Below, in pieces: positions 26,966 through 34,936 of a DNA stretch of 64,000 bases. The DNA lies in assembly GCF_020193575.1 (NCBI RefSeq), contig NZ_JADYVD010000029.1, forward strand, positions 1-64,000. Direction: 5' to 3'. The stretch comes from Ensifer sp. IC4062 (GTDB lineage: Bacteria > Pseudomonadota > Alphaproteobacteria > Rhizobiales > Rhizobiaceae). Under the pieces are notes generated by a model. That model was not told the origin of the DNA and ran no database searches. It saw only the letters and a list, made by a program, of their open reading frames with translations. The translations under genes and the position numbers were made by a program. The number at the start of each line of letters is the position of its first letter. Position 1 is the stretch's first letter.

Positions 26966-27529
26966 ATGGGACGGACAGTGCACCACTACCTCATCTTCGA
27001 AACGGTTGCCGGTTTCTGCGGCATCGTCTGGAACGACAACGGCATAACGCGCTTCCAGCTGCCGACAAAAGATGCCGCCGCGACGGAACGAATGCTGTTG
27101 CGTCGCATTCCCGATGCCGAGCTCGGTACGCCGACGCCGGACGTGCTCGAAGCAGTCGCCGCAGCGAAGCGCTACTTCGACGGGCAGGAAACGGACTTCT
27201 CCGGTTTCAGGCTTGATCTCGCCGGACAGGAAACGTTCTTCAGGCAAGTCTATGCCGCCGCCCGGCGGGTCCGGTGGGGGCAGACAACCACCTACGGTGC
27301 GTTGGCGAAGGAACTCGGCGCCGGACCGGAAGCGGCGCGGGACGTCGGCCAAGCTATGGCGAAGAATCCAGTTCCACTGATCATTCCCTGCCACCGCGTC
27401 CTGGCTGCCGGCGGCAAAATCGGCGGGTTCTCGGCGCCGGGCGGTGCATCGGCAAAGACCCGCATGCTCGAACTGGAGGGCGTTCATGTCGGCGCGCCAC
27501 AGCCCGCGCAACAATCCTTCGGCTTCTAG
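26966..27529 (+). CDS. ogt: Methylated-DNA--protein-cysteine methyltransferase
   Basis: 187 residues if ATG 26966 is used; GGAGG lies 8 bases upstream, whereas ATG 26942 has no site. The active-site motif IIPCHRVLAAGG holds the acceptor Cys142. The helix-turn-helix WGQTTTYGALAKELGAG and the N-terminal lobe (FCGIVWNDNGITRFQLP) fit Ogt/MGMT. It transfers an alkyl group from O6-alkylguanine to itself. It lies next to the formaldehyde-handling genes, which hints at protection from alkylating stress. Confidence 0.93.
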   Translation: MGRTVHHYLIFETVAGFCGIVWNDNGITRFQLPTKDAAATERMLLRRIPDAELGTPTPDVLEAVAAAKRYFDGQETDFSGFRLDLAGQETFFRQVYAAARRVRWGQTTTYGALAKELGAGPEAARDVGQAMAKNPVPLIIPCHRVLAAGGKIGGFSAPGGASAKTRMLELEGVHVGAPQPAQQSFGF

Positions 27530-28042
27530 AGGGCTTCGCATTCGACGAGGAGGGCGTGCGTTCGAATGGACGCATGAGGCAGACGCTTTGCTTCTCTGAT
27601 CCGCTGCCGTGACTCCGGTTGAAGCGGTGCAGCCAGCTTGCGCCAATGATGTCCAGCACCGCGAGTGAACGCTGTCCGGCGATCTCACGTCGATCATGGA
27701 TATAACGCCATCGGCGCGCAGCGTTAACCACAAACCCAGGTAAGCAGGCGCTGAGCTCAGCGCGTCTATTAAAGAATCCTTAATAACATTATAAGTCCAA
27801 GAAGCGAGCAGAGAGACGACCTAGATCGGAAGAATCCAGGTCGCGTTTTGTAATAATTTCTGATTGAGAAATTGTGTAAAATTTTAACAATGGAGTATCG
27901 ATCCGCAACTGTATTCTTTGGGAAGTTTCTCCTCTCTGCCGATAAATTTACCATCTCAACGAAAACGTTCGGCAGTTAACTCTTGCTGTCGATATCCCGT
28001 CTATATTTCCCGCGTTGTCAGCGGACGTCAGAGTATCTCGTC
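27530..28042. other. Regulatory/intergenic region before the glycan cluster
   Basis: 513 bases, strongly AT-rich from 27760 to 27990. It holds a perfect 16-bp palindrome GCGCTGAGCTCAGCGC at 27748-27763 and, just after it, a TTAA-N7-TTAA sequence at 27769-27783 that matches a CtrA box. The downstream gene starts at 28043 with little Shine-Dalgarno sequence. No gene seen. Confidence 0.55.
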
Positions 28043-29980
28043 ATGTGCGGTTTTGGTGGCTTTTTCGGCTCTGTTCCGGATGGAAAGGCTCTTCTTAAGA
28101 AGATGACGTTCGCGATTGCCCATCGCGGACCGGACGAGCAGGGCGTTTTCGCCGCGCCACAGGCCGGTCTTGGCCATGTGAGGCTGTCGATCGTCGGGCT
28201 GGGGGACGGCCAGCAGCCGATGTCCAATGCCACGGGCGAGCTGACGATCGCCTTTAACGGCGAGATATTCAATTATGTCGAACTGCGCGACGAGCTGCGC
28301 GCCAAGGGCCGTCGCTTCCGTACATCCAGCGACACGGAGGTCATCCTCCACCTTTATGATGAAATGGGTGAGGATTGCGTGTCCCGCCTCAACGGTGACT
28401 TTGCCTTTGCGCTTTGGGATAACCGTCGCCGGCGGATGGTGCTGGCGCGCGACCGCATGGGTGTTCGGCCGCTGTTTTATACGATGCGGGCGGGAACGCT
28501 CTATTTCGCCTCCGAGGTCAAGGCGCTCCTTCAGGTTCCCGGTCTTTCCGCCGAGATCGACCCGCTCGCGCTCGATCAGATTTTTACGCTGTGGGCGCCG
28601 ATCGCGCCGCGCACGCCGTTCAAGGATATCTTTGAACTCGAACCAGCAAACCTGATGATCGCAGACGAGCGGGGTGTGGCCACCCGGGCCTATTGGAACC
28701 TCGAGTTTCCAGATCGGGATACAGCGTCCCGTCATGTCGATGAAGGTGAGGCTGCCGAGGAATTGCGCGCACTTCTGACCGACGCGACGCGCATCCGCAT
28801 GCGGGCGGACGTACCGGTCGGCGCCTACCTTTCGGGCGGCCTCGATTCGTCCATCGTCTCGGCGCTCGCCGCCGGCATGGCCCCGCAGGGCCTTCGAACC
28901 TTCTCCGTGACCTTCGACAGCGCCGAACATGACGAAAGCGCCTTCCAGCACGAGGTGGCCGCCGCGCTCGGCACCGATCACCGGGCCGTTGCCTGCCGCG
29001 CCGGCGATATCGCGAAGGTTTTTCCCGACGTCGTCCGCTATGCAGAGAGGCCGGTGCTTCGAACTGCGCCCTCCCCCTTGTACCAGCTCTCCGGCCTCGT
29101 GCGCGATTCCGGGCTGAAGGTGGTGCTCACCGGGGAGGGGGCAGACGAAGTTTTCGCGGGCTACGACATATTCAAGGAAGCGCGCGTGCGGCGCTTCTGC
29201 GGCCGCCAGCCCGGTTCACGCATGAGGCCGCACCTGTTCCGCAAGCTCTACCCCTATCTGCCAGGCCTCAAGCAGCAGTCGTCCGAATATTTGGCGGCAT
29301 TTTTCGGCGCCGGGAACGACCCGCTTGACGATCCGCTCTTTTCCCATCGCCCGCGGCTCAAGGGGACGGCGGCGACGAAGATGTTTTTCTCGGGCGATTT
29401 GCGGGCCATGCTTACGGGATACGACGCCGCCGACGAGCTCATCAGCCGCTTGCCCGAAGCCTTCGGCCGCTGGCATCCGCTGCATCAGGGGCAGTATCTC
29501 GAAAGCCGCTTCCTTCTGCCGGGCTACATCCTTTCAAGCCAGGGCGATCGCATGGCCATGGCCCATGGGGTGGAAGGCCGCTTCCCCTTCCTCGATCACC
29601 GTCTGGTGGAGTTCGCGGCGGGTCTGCCGCCGGAAATGAAGCTCAAGGGTCTGGTGGAAAAGCACATCCTGCGTGAGGCGACTAAGGATCTTCTGCCGCC
29701 GTCGATCGGCAAGCGGACCAAGCAGCCCTATCGCGCGCCGGACAGCCATTCCTTCAGCGGCCCGGGCGAGCTCGACTACGTGCGCACCGCCATGGGCGAA
29801 GAGGCGATCGCCGCCGGCGGCCTCTTCAACGCAAAGGCGGTAACGAAACTTTACGAGAAGTGCCGGACGCGCCCCGCCTCCGGCTTCCGCGACAACGCGG
29901 CCTTCGTCGGCATCCTGTCGACGCAACTGTGGTTGCAGACATTCACCGGCACAAGCATCCGCGCGGCGGACGCTGCCTGA
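28043..29980 (+). CDS. AsnB-like glutamine amidotransferase of the glycan cluster
   Basis: 645 residues. Start ATG 28043 puts the nucleophile at Cys2 (MCGFGGFFGS), as processed class-II glutaminases require. The glutaminase motifs IAHRGPDEQG, AFNGEIFNYVELRDEL and HLYDEMGEDCVSRLNGDFA are intact. The C-terminal synthetase has the P-loop YLSGGLDSSIVSAL and LTGEGADEVFAGYD. It transfers glutamine nitrogen to an AMP-activated carboxylate. Catalytic residues are present, so it should be active. Its neighbours (ACP, ligase, NadE-like, GNATs) argue for tailoring of a glycan or small molecule and not for making asparagine. It is comparable to amidotransferases in exosortase-linked polysaccharide loci, but no exosortase is present. 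Confidence 0.88.
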   Translation: MCGFGGFFGSVPDGKALLKKMTFAIAHRGPDEQGVFAAPQAGLGHVRLSIVGLGDGQQPMSNATGELTIAFNGEIFNYVELRDELRAKGRRFRTSSDTEVILHLYDEMGEDCVSRLNGDFAFALWDNRRRRMVLARDRMGVRPLFYTMRAGTLYFASEVKALLQVPGLSAEIDPLALDQIFTLWAPIAPRTPFKDIFELEPANLMIADERGVATRAYWNLEFPDRDTASRHVDEGEAAEELRALLTDATRIRMRADVPVGAYLSGGLDSSIVSALAAGMAPQGLRTFSVTFDSAEHDESAFQHEVAAALGTDHRAVACRAGDIAKVFPDVVRYAERPVLRTAPSPLYQLSGLVRDSGLKVVLTGEGADEVFAGYDIFKEARVRRFCGRQPGSRMRPHLFRKLYPYLPGLKQQSSEYLAAFFGAGNDPLDDPLFSHRPRLKGTAATKMFFSGDLRAMLTGYDAADELISRLPEAFGRWHPLHQGQYLESRFLLPGYILSSQGDRMAMAHGVEGRFPFLDHRLVEFAAGLPPEMKLKGLVEKHILREATKDLLPPSIGKRTKQPYRAPDSHSFSGPGELDYVRTAMGEEAIAAGGLFNAKAVTKLYEKCRTRPASGFRDNAAFVGILSTQLWLQTFTGTSIRAADAA

Positions 29981-30001
29981 AACTCACGGAAAGGATTGGA
30001 C

Positions 30002-30268
30002 ATGAAAGAAACAATCAAGGACAGCGTCAAGGCGTTCATCATCGAGAATTTTCTCTTCGGTGACACGTCCTATGAACTCGCCGACACGGCATCGCTGATC
30101 GAGAACGACATCATCGACTCGACTGGCGTGCTGGAGCTCGTCGCATTCATGGAGGACCGTTTCGGTATCGCCATGGCCGACGTCGATATTGTCCCGGCAA
30201 ACCTCGATTCGCTTGCACGCATTTCCGCATTCATCGCGGCAAAGAGCGCCGTGCCGGTCTCGGCATAG
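30002..30268 (+). CDS. Acyl carrier protein
   Basis: 88 residues from ATG 30002 (GGAAAGGA upstream). It is a four-helix ACP. The phosphopantetheine Ser is in NDIIDSTGVLELVAFMED, a variant of the usual DSL motif with DST. The charge pattern is acidic. It is 21 bases after the amidotransferase and 29 before the AMP-ligase, so it is almost certainly the carrier that the ligase loads. No ketosynthase or dedicated phosphopantetheinyl transferase is nearby. Confidence 0.9.
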   Translation: MKETIKDSVKAFIIENFLFGDTSYELADTASLIENDIIDSTGVLELVAFMEDRFGIAMADVDIVPANLDSLARISAFIAAKSAVPVSA

Positions 30269-30297
30269 ACGGCGACAGGCTGGGGGACGTCACGCGG

Positions 30298-31845
30298 ATG
30301 CGGTTCGAGCAATTTTTGATCAGGAACGCCAGAGCGAACGGGGGCAAGACGGCGCTCGTCACCGAGCGCAAGCGGCTCAGTTATGAGGAGCTCGATGATC
30401 TCTCGACCCGCCTCGCCGCCGCGCTCGCCGCAAACGGCGTGAAGCGGAACGACCGGGTTCTGGTCTTCATGGATAATTGCTGGGAGGCGGCGGTATCGAT
30501 CTTCGCGAGCCTCAAGGCCGGGGCGACCTTCAGCCCGATCAACGCGTCGACCAAGGCCGACAAGCTCGCTTATATTATCGGCGATTGCGACGCGGTAGCG
30601 ATCCTCACCCAGGCGAAGCTGATGCCGGTGGTCGCGGAAGCGCGCGATCTTCTGCCCGGTGCGCCGCCCTTCGTTGCCTCGACCGCGGCGCCGGCAGACC
30701 GAACACCGGAAGGAGCCGCGTCGTTCGAGGATTGCCTGGCGGCAGATCCCTTGCCCGTTCCCCACGGTGGCATCGATGTCGATCTCGCCATGCTGATCTA
30801 CACCTCCGGATCGACCGGCCGGCCCAAGGGCGTGATGATGACGCATCGAAATATCGATGCGGCTTCGGAATCAATCACCACCTATCTCCGCAACACGCCC
30901 GACGACGTCATTCTCAACGTTTTGCCGCTCGCCTTCGACTACGGCCTCTACCAGCTCCTGATGGCCATCCGGCTTGGGGCGACGCTGGTGCTCGAAAAGT
31001 CCTTCGCCTTCCCGCAGGCGATCTTCGAGCGCATTCATGCCGAAGGCGTGACCGGCTTTCCGCTGGTGCCGACGATGGCGGCGATGATCCTGCAGATGCG
31101 TGATCTCGAGCCCGGTTTCCTGCCAAGCCTTCGCTACATCTCCAACACCGCCGCGGCATTGCCGCCGGCCCATATCGCGCGCTTGAGAGAACTTTTCCCG
31201 TCCGCCCGGCTCTATTCCATGTACGGTCTGACGGAATGCAAGCGCTGCACCTATCTGCCGCCTGAGGAACTCGATCGTAGACCCGGATCGGTCGGAATCG
31301 CCATTCCCAACACCGAAGCCTTTGTTGTCGACGATGAGGGAAATCGGGTTCCGGCCGGCGTTCCCGGTGAGCTGGTGATCCGCGGCCCGCACGTGATGCA
31401 GGGATACTGGCGCAACGATGCGGCGACCGAGCGCATGCTGCGGCCCGGCCCGAACCCCTGGGAAAAGGTGCTTTACACCGGCGACCTCTTCCGCACAGAC
31501 GAGGAGGGCTACCTCTATTTCGTCGGTCGCAAGGACGACATCATCAAGACACGTGGTGAAAAGGTGGCGCCGAAGGAAGTCGAGACGGTGCTGCATGCCC
31601 ATCCGGGAATTGCGGAAGCGGTCGTGATCGGTGTTCCCGATCCGGTGCTCGGGGCTGCGATCGGCGCGCTTGTCGTTCTCTCGGATCCGGCTCTCAGTGA
31701 AAGGGACATCGTTCGTCATTGCGCCCGTCATCTCGAGGATTTCATGGTGCCGAAGATCGTCGAATTCCGCACCGAACTCCCGAAGACCGATACGGGCAAG
31801 GTCAGCCGAAGGCTGGCGGCGGAAACATTGGAGCTTGCAGAATGA
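30298..31845 (+). CDS. AMP-forming acyl/amino-acid ligase
   Basis: 515 residues. ANL-family motifs are in order: LIYTSGSTGRPKGVMMTHRN (A3), YSMYGLTECKR (A5), VLYTGDLFRTDEEGYLYFVG (A7), GRKDDIIKTRGEKVAPKEVE (A8) and LPKTDTGKVSRR (A10 Lys). It activates a carboxylic acid with ATP and should transfer it to the adjacent ACP or to CoA. Relatives occur in exosortase-associated glycan loci. The substrate is not predictable by eye. The stop overlaps the next start (ATGA), so the operon is tight. Confidence 0.9.
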   Translation: MRFEQFLIRNARANGGKTALVTERKRLSYEELDDLSTRLAAALAANGVKRNDRVLVFMDNCWEAAVSIFASLKAGATFSPINASTKADKLAYIIGDCDAVAILTQAKLMPVVAEARDLLPGAPPFVASTAAPADRTPEGAASFEDCLAADPLPVPHGGIDVDLAMLIYTSGSTGRPKGVMMTHRNIDAASESITTYLRNTPDDVILNVLPLAFDYGLYQLLMAIRLGATLVLEKSFAFPQAIFERIHAEGVTGFPLVPTMAAMILQMRDLEPGFLPSLRYISNTAAALPPAHIARLRELFPSARLYSMYGLTECKRCTYLPPEELDRRPGSVGIAIPNTEAFVVDDEGNRVPAGVPGELVIRGPHVMQGYWRNDAATERMLRPGPNPWEKVLYTGDLFRTDEEGYLYFVGRKDDIIKTRGEKVAPKEVETVLHAHPGIAEAVVIGVPDPVLGAAIGALVVLSDPALSERDIVRHCARHLEDFMVPKIVEFRTELPKTDTGKVSRRLAAETLELAE

Positions 31846-32849
31846 ACATCCGTCCGGACCAGGATAAATTTGTCTTCTCAGTCGATAGCCTGAGGGTGGA
31901 CGCGGCCGCGGAGACCGATCGCATCGTCGAAGGACTACGGGCGCAATTGCGCGGCATGCGCAAACGCGGCCTCGTGCTCGGTCTTTCCGGCGGCATCGAT
32001 TCCAGTGTCTCGGTGGCATTGGCCGTGCGGGCCGTCGGCGCGAAAAACGTCTTCTGTCTGTTCATGCCGGAAAGCGACTCCGATCCGGAGAGCCTCCGCC
32101 TCGGTCGGCTGGTGGCGGAAACCTTCGGCGTGGAGGCGGTCGTCGAGGACATCGGCTCAACCCTCGCAGCGATGGGCTGCTACGAACGCCGTGACGCCTT
32201 CATCCGAGAGCTTGTCCCCGACTATGGGCCGGGCTGGGCATCGAAGATCGTCATCGCCAATGCACTCGAAGGCGAAGGCTACAACATTTCCTCGCTAGTC
32301 GTGCAGGACCCGGAGGGAAAACAGTCAAGATTGCGCATGCCGCCCGCGGTCTATCTCGGCATCGTTGCCGCGACCAACATGAAGCAGCGCACGCGCAAGC
32401 AGATCGAATATTATCATGCCGACCGGCTGAACTTCGCCGTTCTCGGAACTCCGAACAGGCTCGAATACGACCAGGGCTTTTTCGTCAAGAACGGCGACGG
32501 CGCGGCCGACGTCAAGCCGATTGCGCATCTCTACAAGTCGCAGGTCTATGCGCTTGCCGCGCATCTCGACGTCCCCGAGGAGATCCGGCGCAGGCCACCG
32601 ACGACGGACACCTATTCGCTGACGCAGACGCAGGAGGAGTTCTACTTCTCACTGCCCTACGACCGCATGGACCTTTGCCTCTATGGTCTCAACAACGGCA
32701 TCAGCGCCGAGGAGGTCGCCCGCGCGGCGCAATTGACAGCGATCCAGGTGGAGCGCGTCTGGGCGGATATTGCCGCCAAGCGCAAGGCGACGCGCTACCT
32801 GCACCTCGGGCCGCAGCTCGTTCAGCCAGTCGAGGAAATCGGCCACTAA
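31842..32849 (+). CDS. NAD-synthetase-like ATP-pyrophosphatase (NadE paralog)
   Basis: 335 residues from ATG 31842. The N-type ATP-pyrophosphatase P-loop is VLGLSGGIDSSVSVAL, followed by MPESDSDPESLRLGRLVAET and NMKQRTRKQIEYYHAD. The C-terminal part KPIAHLYKSQVYALAAHLDV matches NadE. There is no glutaminase domain, so it would use free ammonia. NadE-type enzymes adenylate a carboxylate and amidate it. Its place in this operon suggests amidation of a non-NAD substrate, but ordinary NAD synthesis cannot be excluded. Some residues specific to the nicotinate site of NadE look altered. Confidence 0.8.
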   Translation: MNIRPDQDKFVFSVDSLRVDAAAETDRIVEGLRAQLRGMRKRGLVLGLSGGIDSSVSVALAVRAVGAKNVFCLFMPESDSDPESLRLGRLVAETFGVEAVVEDIGSTLAAMGCYERRDAFIRELVPDYGPGWASKIVIANALEGEGYNISSLVVQDPEGKQSRLRMPPAVYLGIVAATNMKQRTRKQIEYYHADRLNFAVLGTPNRLEYDQGFFVKNGDGAADVKPIAHLYKSQVYALAAHLDVPEEIRRRPPTTDTYSLTQTQEEFYFSLPYDRMDLCLYGLNNGISAEEVARAAQLTAIQVERVWADIAAKRKATRYLHLGPQLVQPVEEIGH

Positions 32850-32882
32850 CCCGGGCGGGGCGGCATTACCTCAAGCGCGGAG

Positions 32883-33992
32883 TCAATCGAATCGGCCGCC
32901 GAAGACGCGGCTCCAATGTTCGCCAGCGAGCCCGTTCATAAAGCCCTGCGCATTGCGGAAGGCTGCGACGAGTTCTTGGTCGCGGGAGTGGACGACGGTC
33001 GAGGCTGCATGGAGGAAGGCAATGCGACGGCCGAGCATCGCTTCCAGCAGGGCAGGTTGTGTTCGCCCGCGCAGGCCGGCGACACCGCGCGCGGCCGCGT
33101 GGTCGATGAGGCAGTCGATGACAGGGCCGGCCTGCCCTGGCGCAGCAAGGACCTGGAGCACCCGGGCGATACCGCCGGCGCGCATGTGATAGAAAAACGC
33201 CCCCACCGGCGCGCCGCCACGTGCGGTGACGGCGGCGAAGACCGGTTCGCCAAATTCCGGCTTCTCGACTGCATCCGCCAGCACGTGATCGAGTTGTCCC
33301 GGCGCCCAGTCGGGGCGCAACGCAAACTGCGCCGTCAACCGTTCGAAGAGAGCGGCAAAGGCGTGGCGGTCGATGTCTGAGACCTGCAAAGCCCCGCGGG
33401 CGGGCGGGCTCTCCGCCAGTCCCGACCAGCGCAATCTGCCGTCCATTCTGCTTCGATAAAGGTGATCGACTGAGCGCGCCAATGGGCTCAGCAGGCGGGC
33501 CGGGCGAATGCGGCTGGCGACGAGATCGAGCGCAAAGGCCGAAGGCCGGACGACCCGTATCCATTCGAGACTGTAGTGCGGAAGCGCGATGCCGCGCAGC
33601 TTCGTCCACATTTGCGTGGAAACTTCGCTGGCGGTCTCGCTGAACGAAAGATCCTGCGGACCGGCAAGGAAAGCCTTGAGGAGTCGTGCGCCTGCAAGTG
33701 GGTCGCTCTCGTACCCGTCGACCATCAGCGATCCGCAGATCGCCGCACGCAATCGCCTGCCATTGAAGGTCATCGGCAGGGCGGTCACGCCGACGAAGCC
33801 GGAAACGTGCCCCCCGCCGTTGACATAGACGAGCGGTGAGATTTCCGGGTCGCATCCGGGCGATTCCAGGTAGAGCCGGCGGAGATAGTGGATGAAGCCG
33901 GGCAACGTAACTTGACCGTTGCGGAATACCCTCTGGAACAGCTCGGCAACGGCCGGAACGTCCGCCGCCTGCAAAGGACGGATATCGCTCAT
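32883..33992 (-). CDS. GNAT-like protein, paralog A
   Basis: 369 residues. The N-terminal region IRPLQAADVPAVAELFQRVF looks like the start of a GNAT acetyltransferase. The chain is about twice the length of a single GNAT, so it may hold two domains. Middle motifs FSETASEVSTQMW and SLEWIRVVRP and the C-terminal NGLAGEHWSRVFGGRFD recur in the + strand gene at 36249. The ATG overlaps the stop of the methyltransferase gene, so the two form one unit transcribed against the main cluster. The canonical acetyl-CoA motif is not obvious. A role as an N-acyl- or aminoacyl-transferase in glycan assembly is inferred. Confidence 0.65.
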   Translation of the reverse strand: MSDIRPLQAADVPAVAELFQRVFRNGQVTLPGFIHYLRRLYLESPGCDPEISPLVYVNGGGHVSGFVGVTALPMTFNGRRLRAAICGSLMVDGYESDPLAGARLLKAFLAGPQDLSFSETASEVSTQMWTKLRGIALPHYSLEWIRVVRPSAFALDLVASRIRPARLLSPLARSVDHLYRSRMDGRLRWSGLAESPPARGALQVSDIDRHAFAALFERLTAQFALRPDWAPGQLDHVLADAVEKPEFGEPVFAAVTARGGAPVGAFFYHMRAGGIARVLQVLAAPGQAGPVIDCLIDHAAARGVAGLRGRTQPALLEAMLGRRIAFLHAASTVVHSRDQELVAAFRNAQGFMNGLAGEHWSRVFGGRFD

Positions 33993-34726
33993 CTGCCGCG
34001 TCCTTCGAATGCGTTCACCGGGCTTTCGCTACCGAGTTTCTGCACCATTGCCACGCGTGGCTTGCCGGCCGGATCCGTGGCAAAGGTCACGGCGCCGTAG
34101 CCCTTGGTCCGCTTGAGAAGTGCGGCCGCCTGCCGTTCCTGCCCTTCTCCGAACTCGAACAGCAGCCAACCGCCCGGCTTCAGAAAGGCTATGGCGTCCC
34201 GCACCAGGCGTTGATGGATGGATATGCCATAGGGACCGCCATCGAAGGCTTCGCGCGGCTCGGCTGCCAAAAGGTGGGCGCTGTCGCTTTCGAGCCGCGA
34301 CGTCGAGATGTAAGGCGGATTGCAGACGATCAAGTCGACCGCGCCTTCCAGCCTCTCTGCGTTGAGCGCCGCAAAGAGATCGCCTTGCCGGATGAACACG
34401 CGCTCCTCGAGGGCGAGACGCGCGACGTTGCGGCGCGCAAGTGCCACCGTGCTGTCCGTCAGATCTGCGCCCCAGACGCGCGCGGAGGGAATCTCCGCCG
34501 CGATGCCAAGCGCGAGGTTGCCCGATCCACAGCACATGTCGATGACCGTCGCCCGACTGGCGTGATCGCGAAGGATGACGGCGGCACGGCGCCCGAGGAG
34601 CTCGGTTTCCTCCCTTGGCACCAAGACGTCCGGCGCCAGCTCGAGCTCGACGTCCATGAAGCGAACGAGGCGAACCGTGAGGCCGCCTGGCCGATTGCCG
34701 TGCAAATGATCGTGGCCCTGCTGCAC
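33989..34726 (-). CDS. PrmC/HemK-like class I methyltransferase
   Basis: 245 residues if GTG 34726 is the start (GGAG 5 bases upstream); the frame is open to 34882, so a longer form is possible. The AdoMet site is VIDMCCGSGNLALGIAAEIP and the glutamine-recognition motif is LIVCNPPYIST (N-P-P-Y). LVPREETELLGRRA is the conserved entry of the PrmC family. PrmC methylates the GGQ Gln of release factors, but this copy, paired with the GNAT-like gene inside a glycan cluster, is probably a dedicated paralog acting on another amide or amine. It is divergent from the flippase gene. Confidence 0.7.
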   Translation of the reverse strand: MQQGHDHLHGNRPGGLTVRLVRFMDVELELAPDVLVPREETELLGRRAAVILRDHASRATVIDMCCGSGNLALGIAAEIPSARVWGADLTDSTVALARRNVARLALEERVFIRQGDLFAALNAERLEGAVDLIVCNPPYISTSRLESDSAHLLAAEPREAFDGGPYGISIHQRLVRDAIAFLKPGGWLLFEFGEGQERQAAALLKRTKGYGAVTFATDPAGKPRVAMVQKLGSESPVNAFEGRGR

Positions 34727-34936
34727 GAACGCTCCTTCGATTGCTGGATGGAAAATCAGATCGTCGCGGACCCTATCCCATCCAGGTAAACGGAAGCTAA
34801 AATGCAATTGATGCGAGTACGTTAACCGCGCAATCATTTCTGCGTGGTAGTGTTCGCGGATGCCGGTGACCGCGCGAACCACGCGTCCGCCCGAATGCCG
34901 CGCACAACGTCAGGCACTCGTCAAAGGCAGATCGCA

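Noticed and set aside
31842..32849. Ordinary NAD synthetase as the main call
   Set aside because: Position in a tight operon with ligase and ACP and the shortened form favour a paralog, though ordinary NAD synthesis is not excluded.
33989..34882. Longer methyltransferase start at 34882
   Set aside because: The first 52 residues lack family similarity and the upstream codon has no ribosome site; the GTG at 34726 has GGAG at good spacing.
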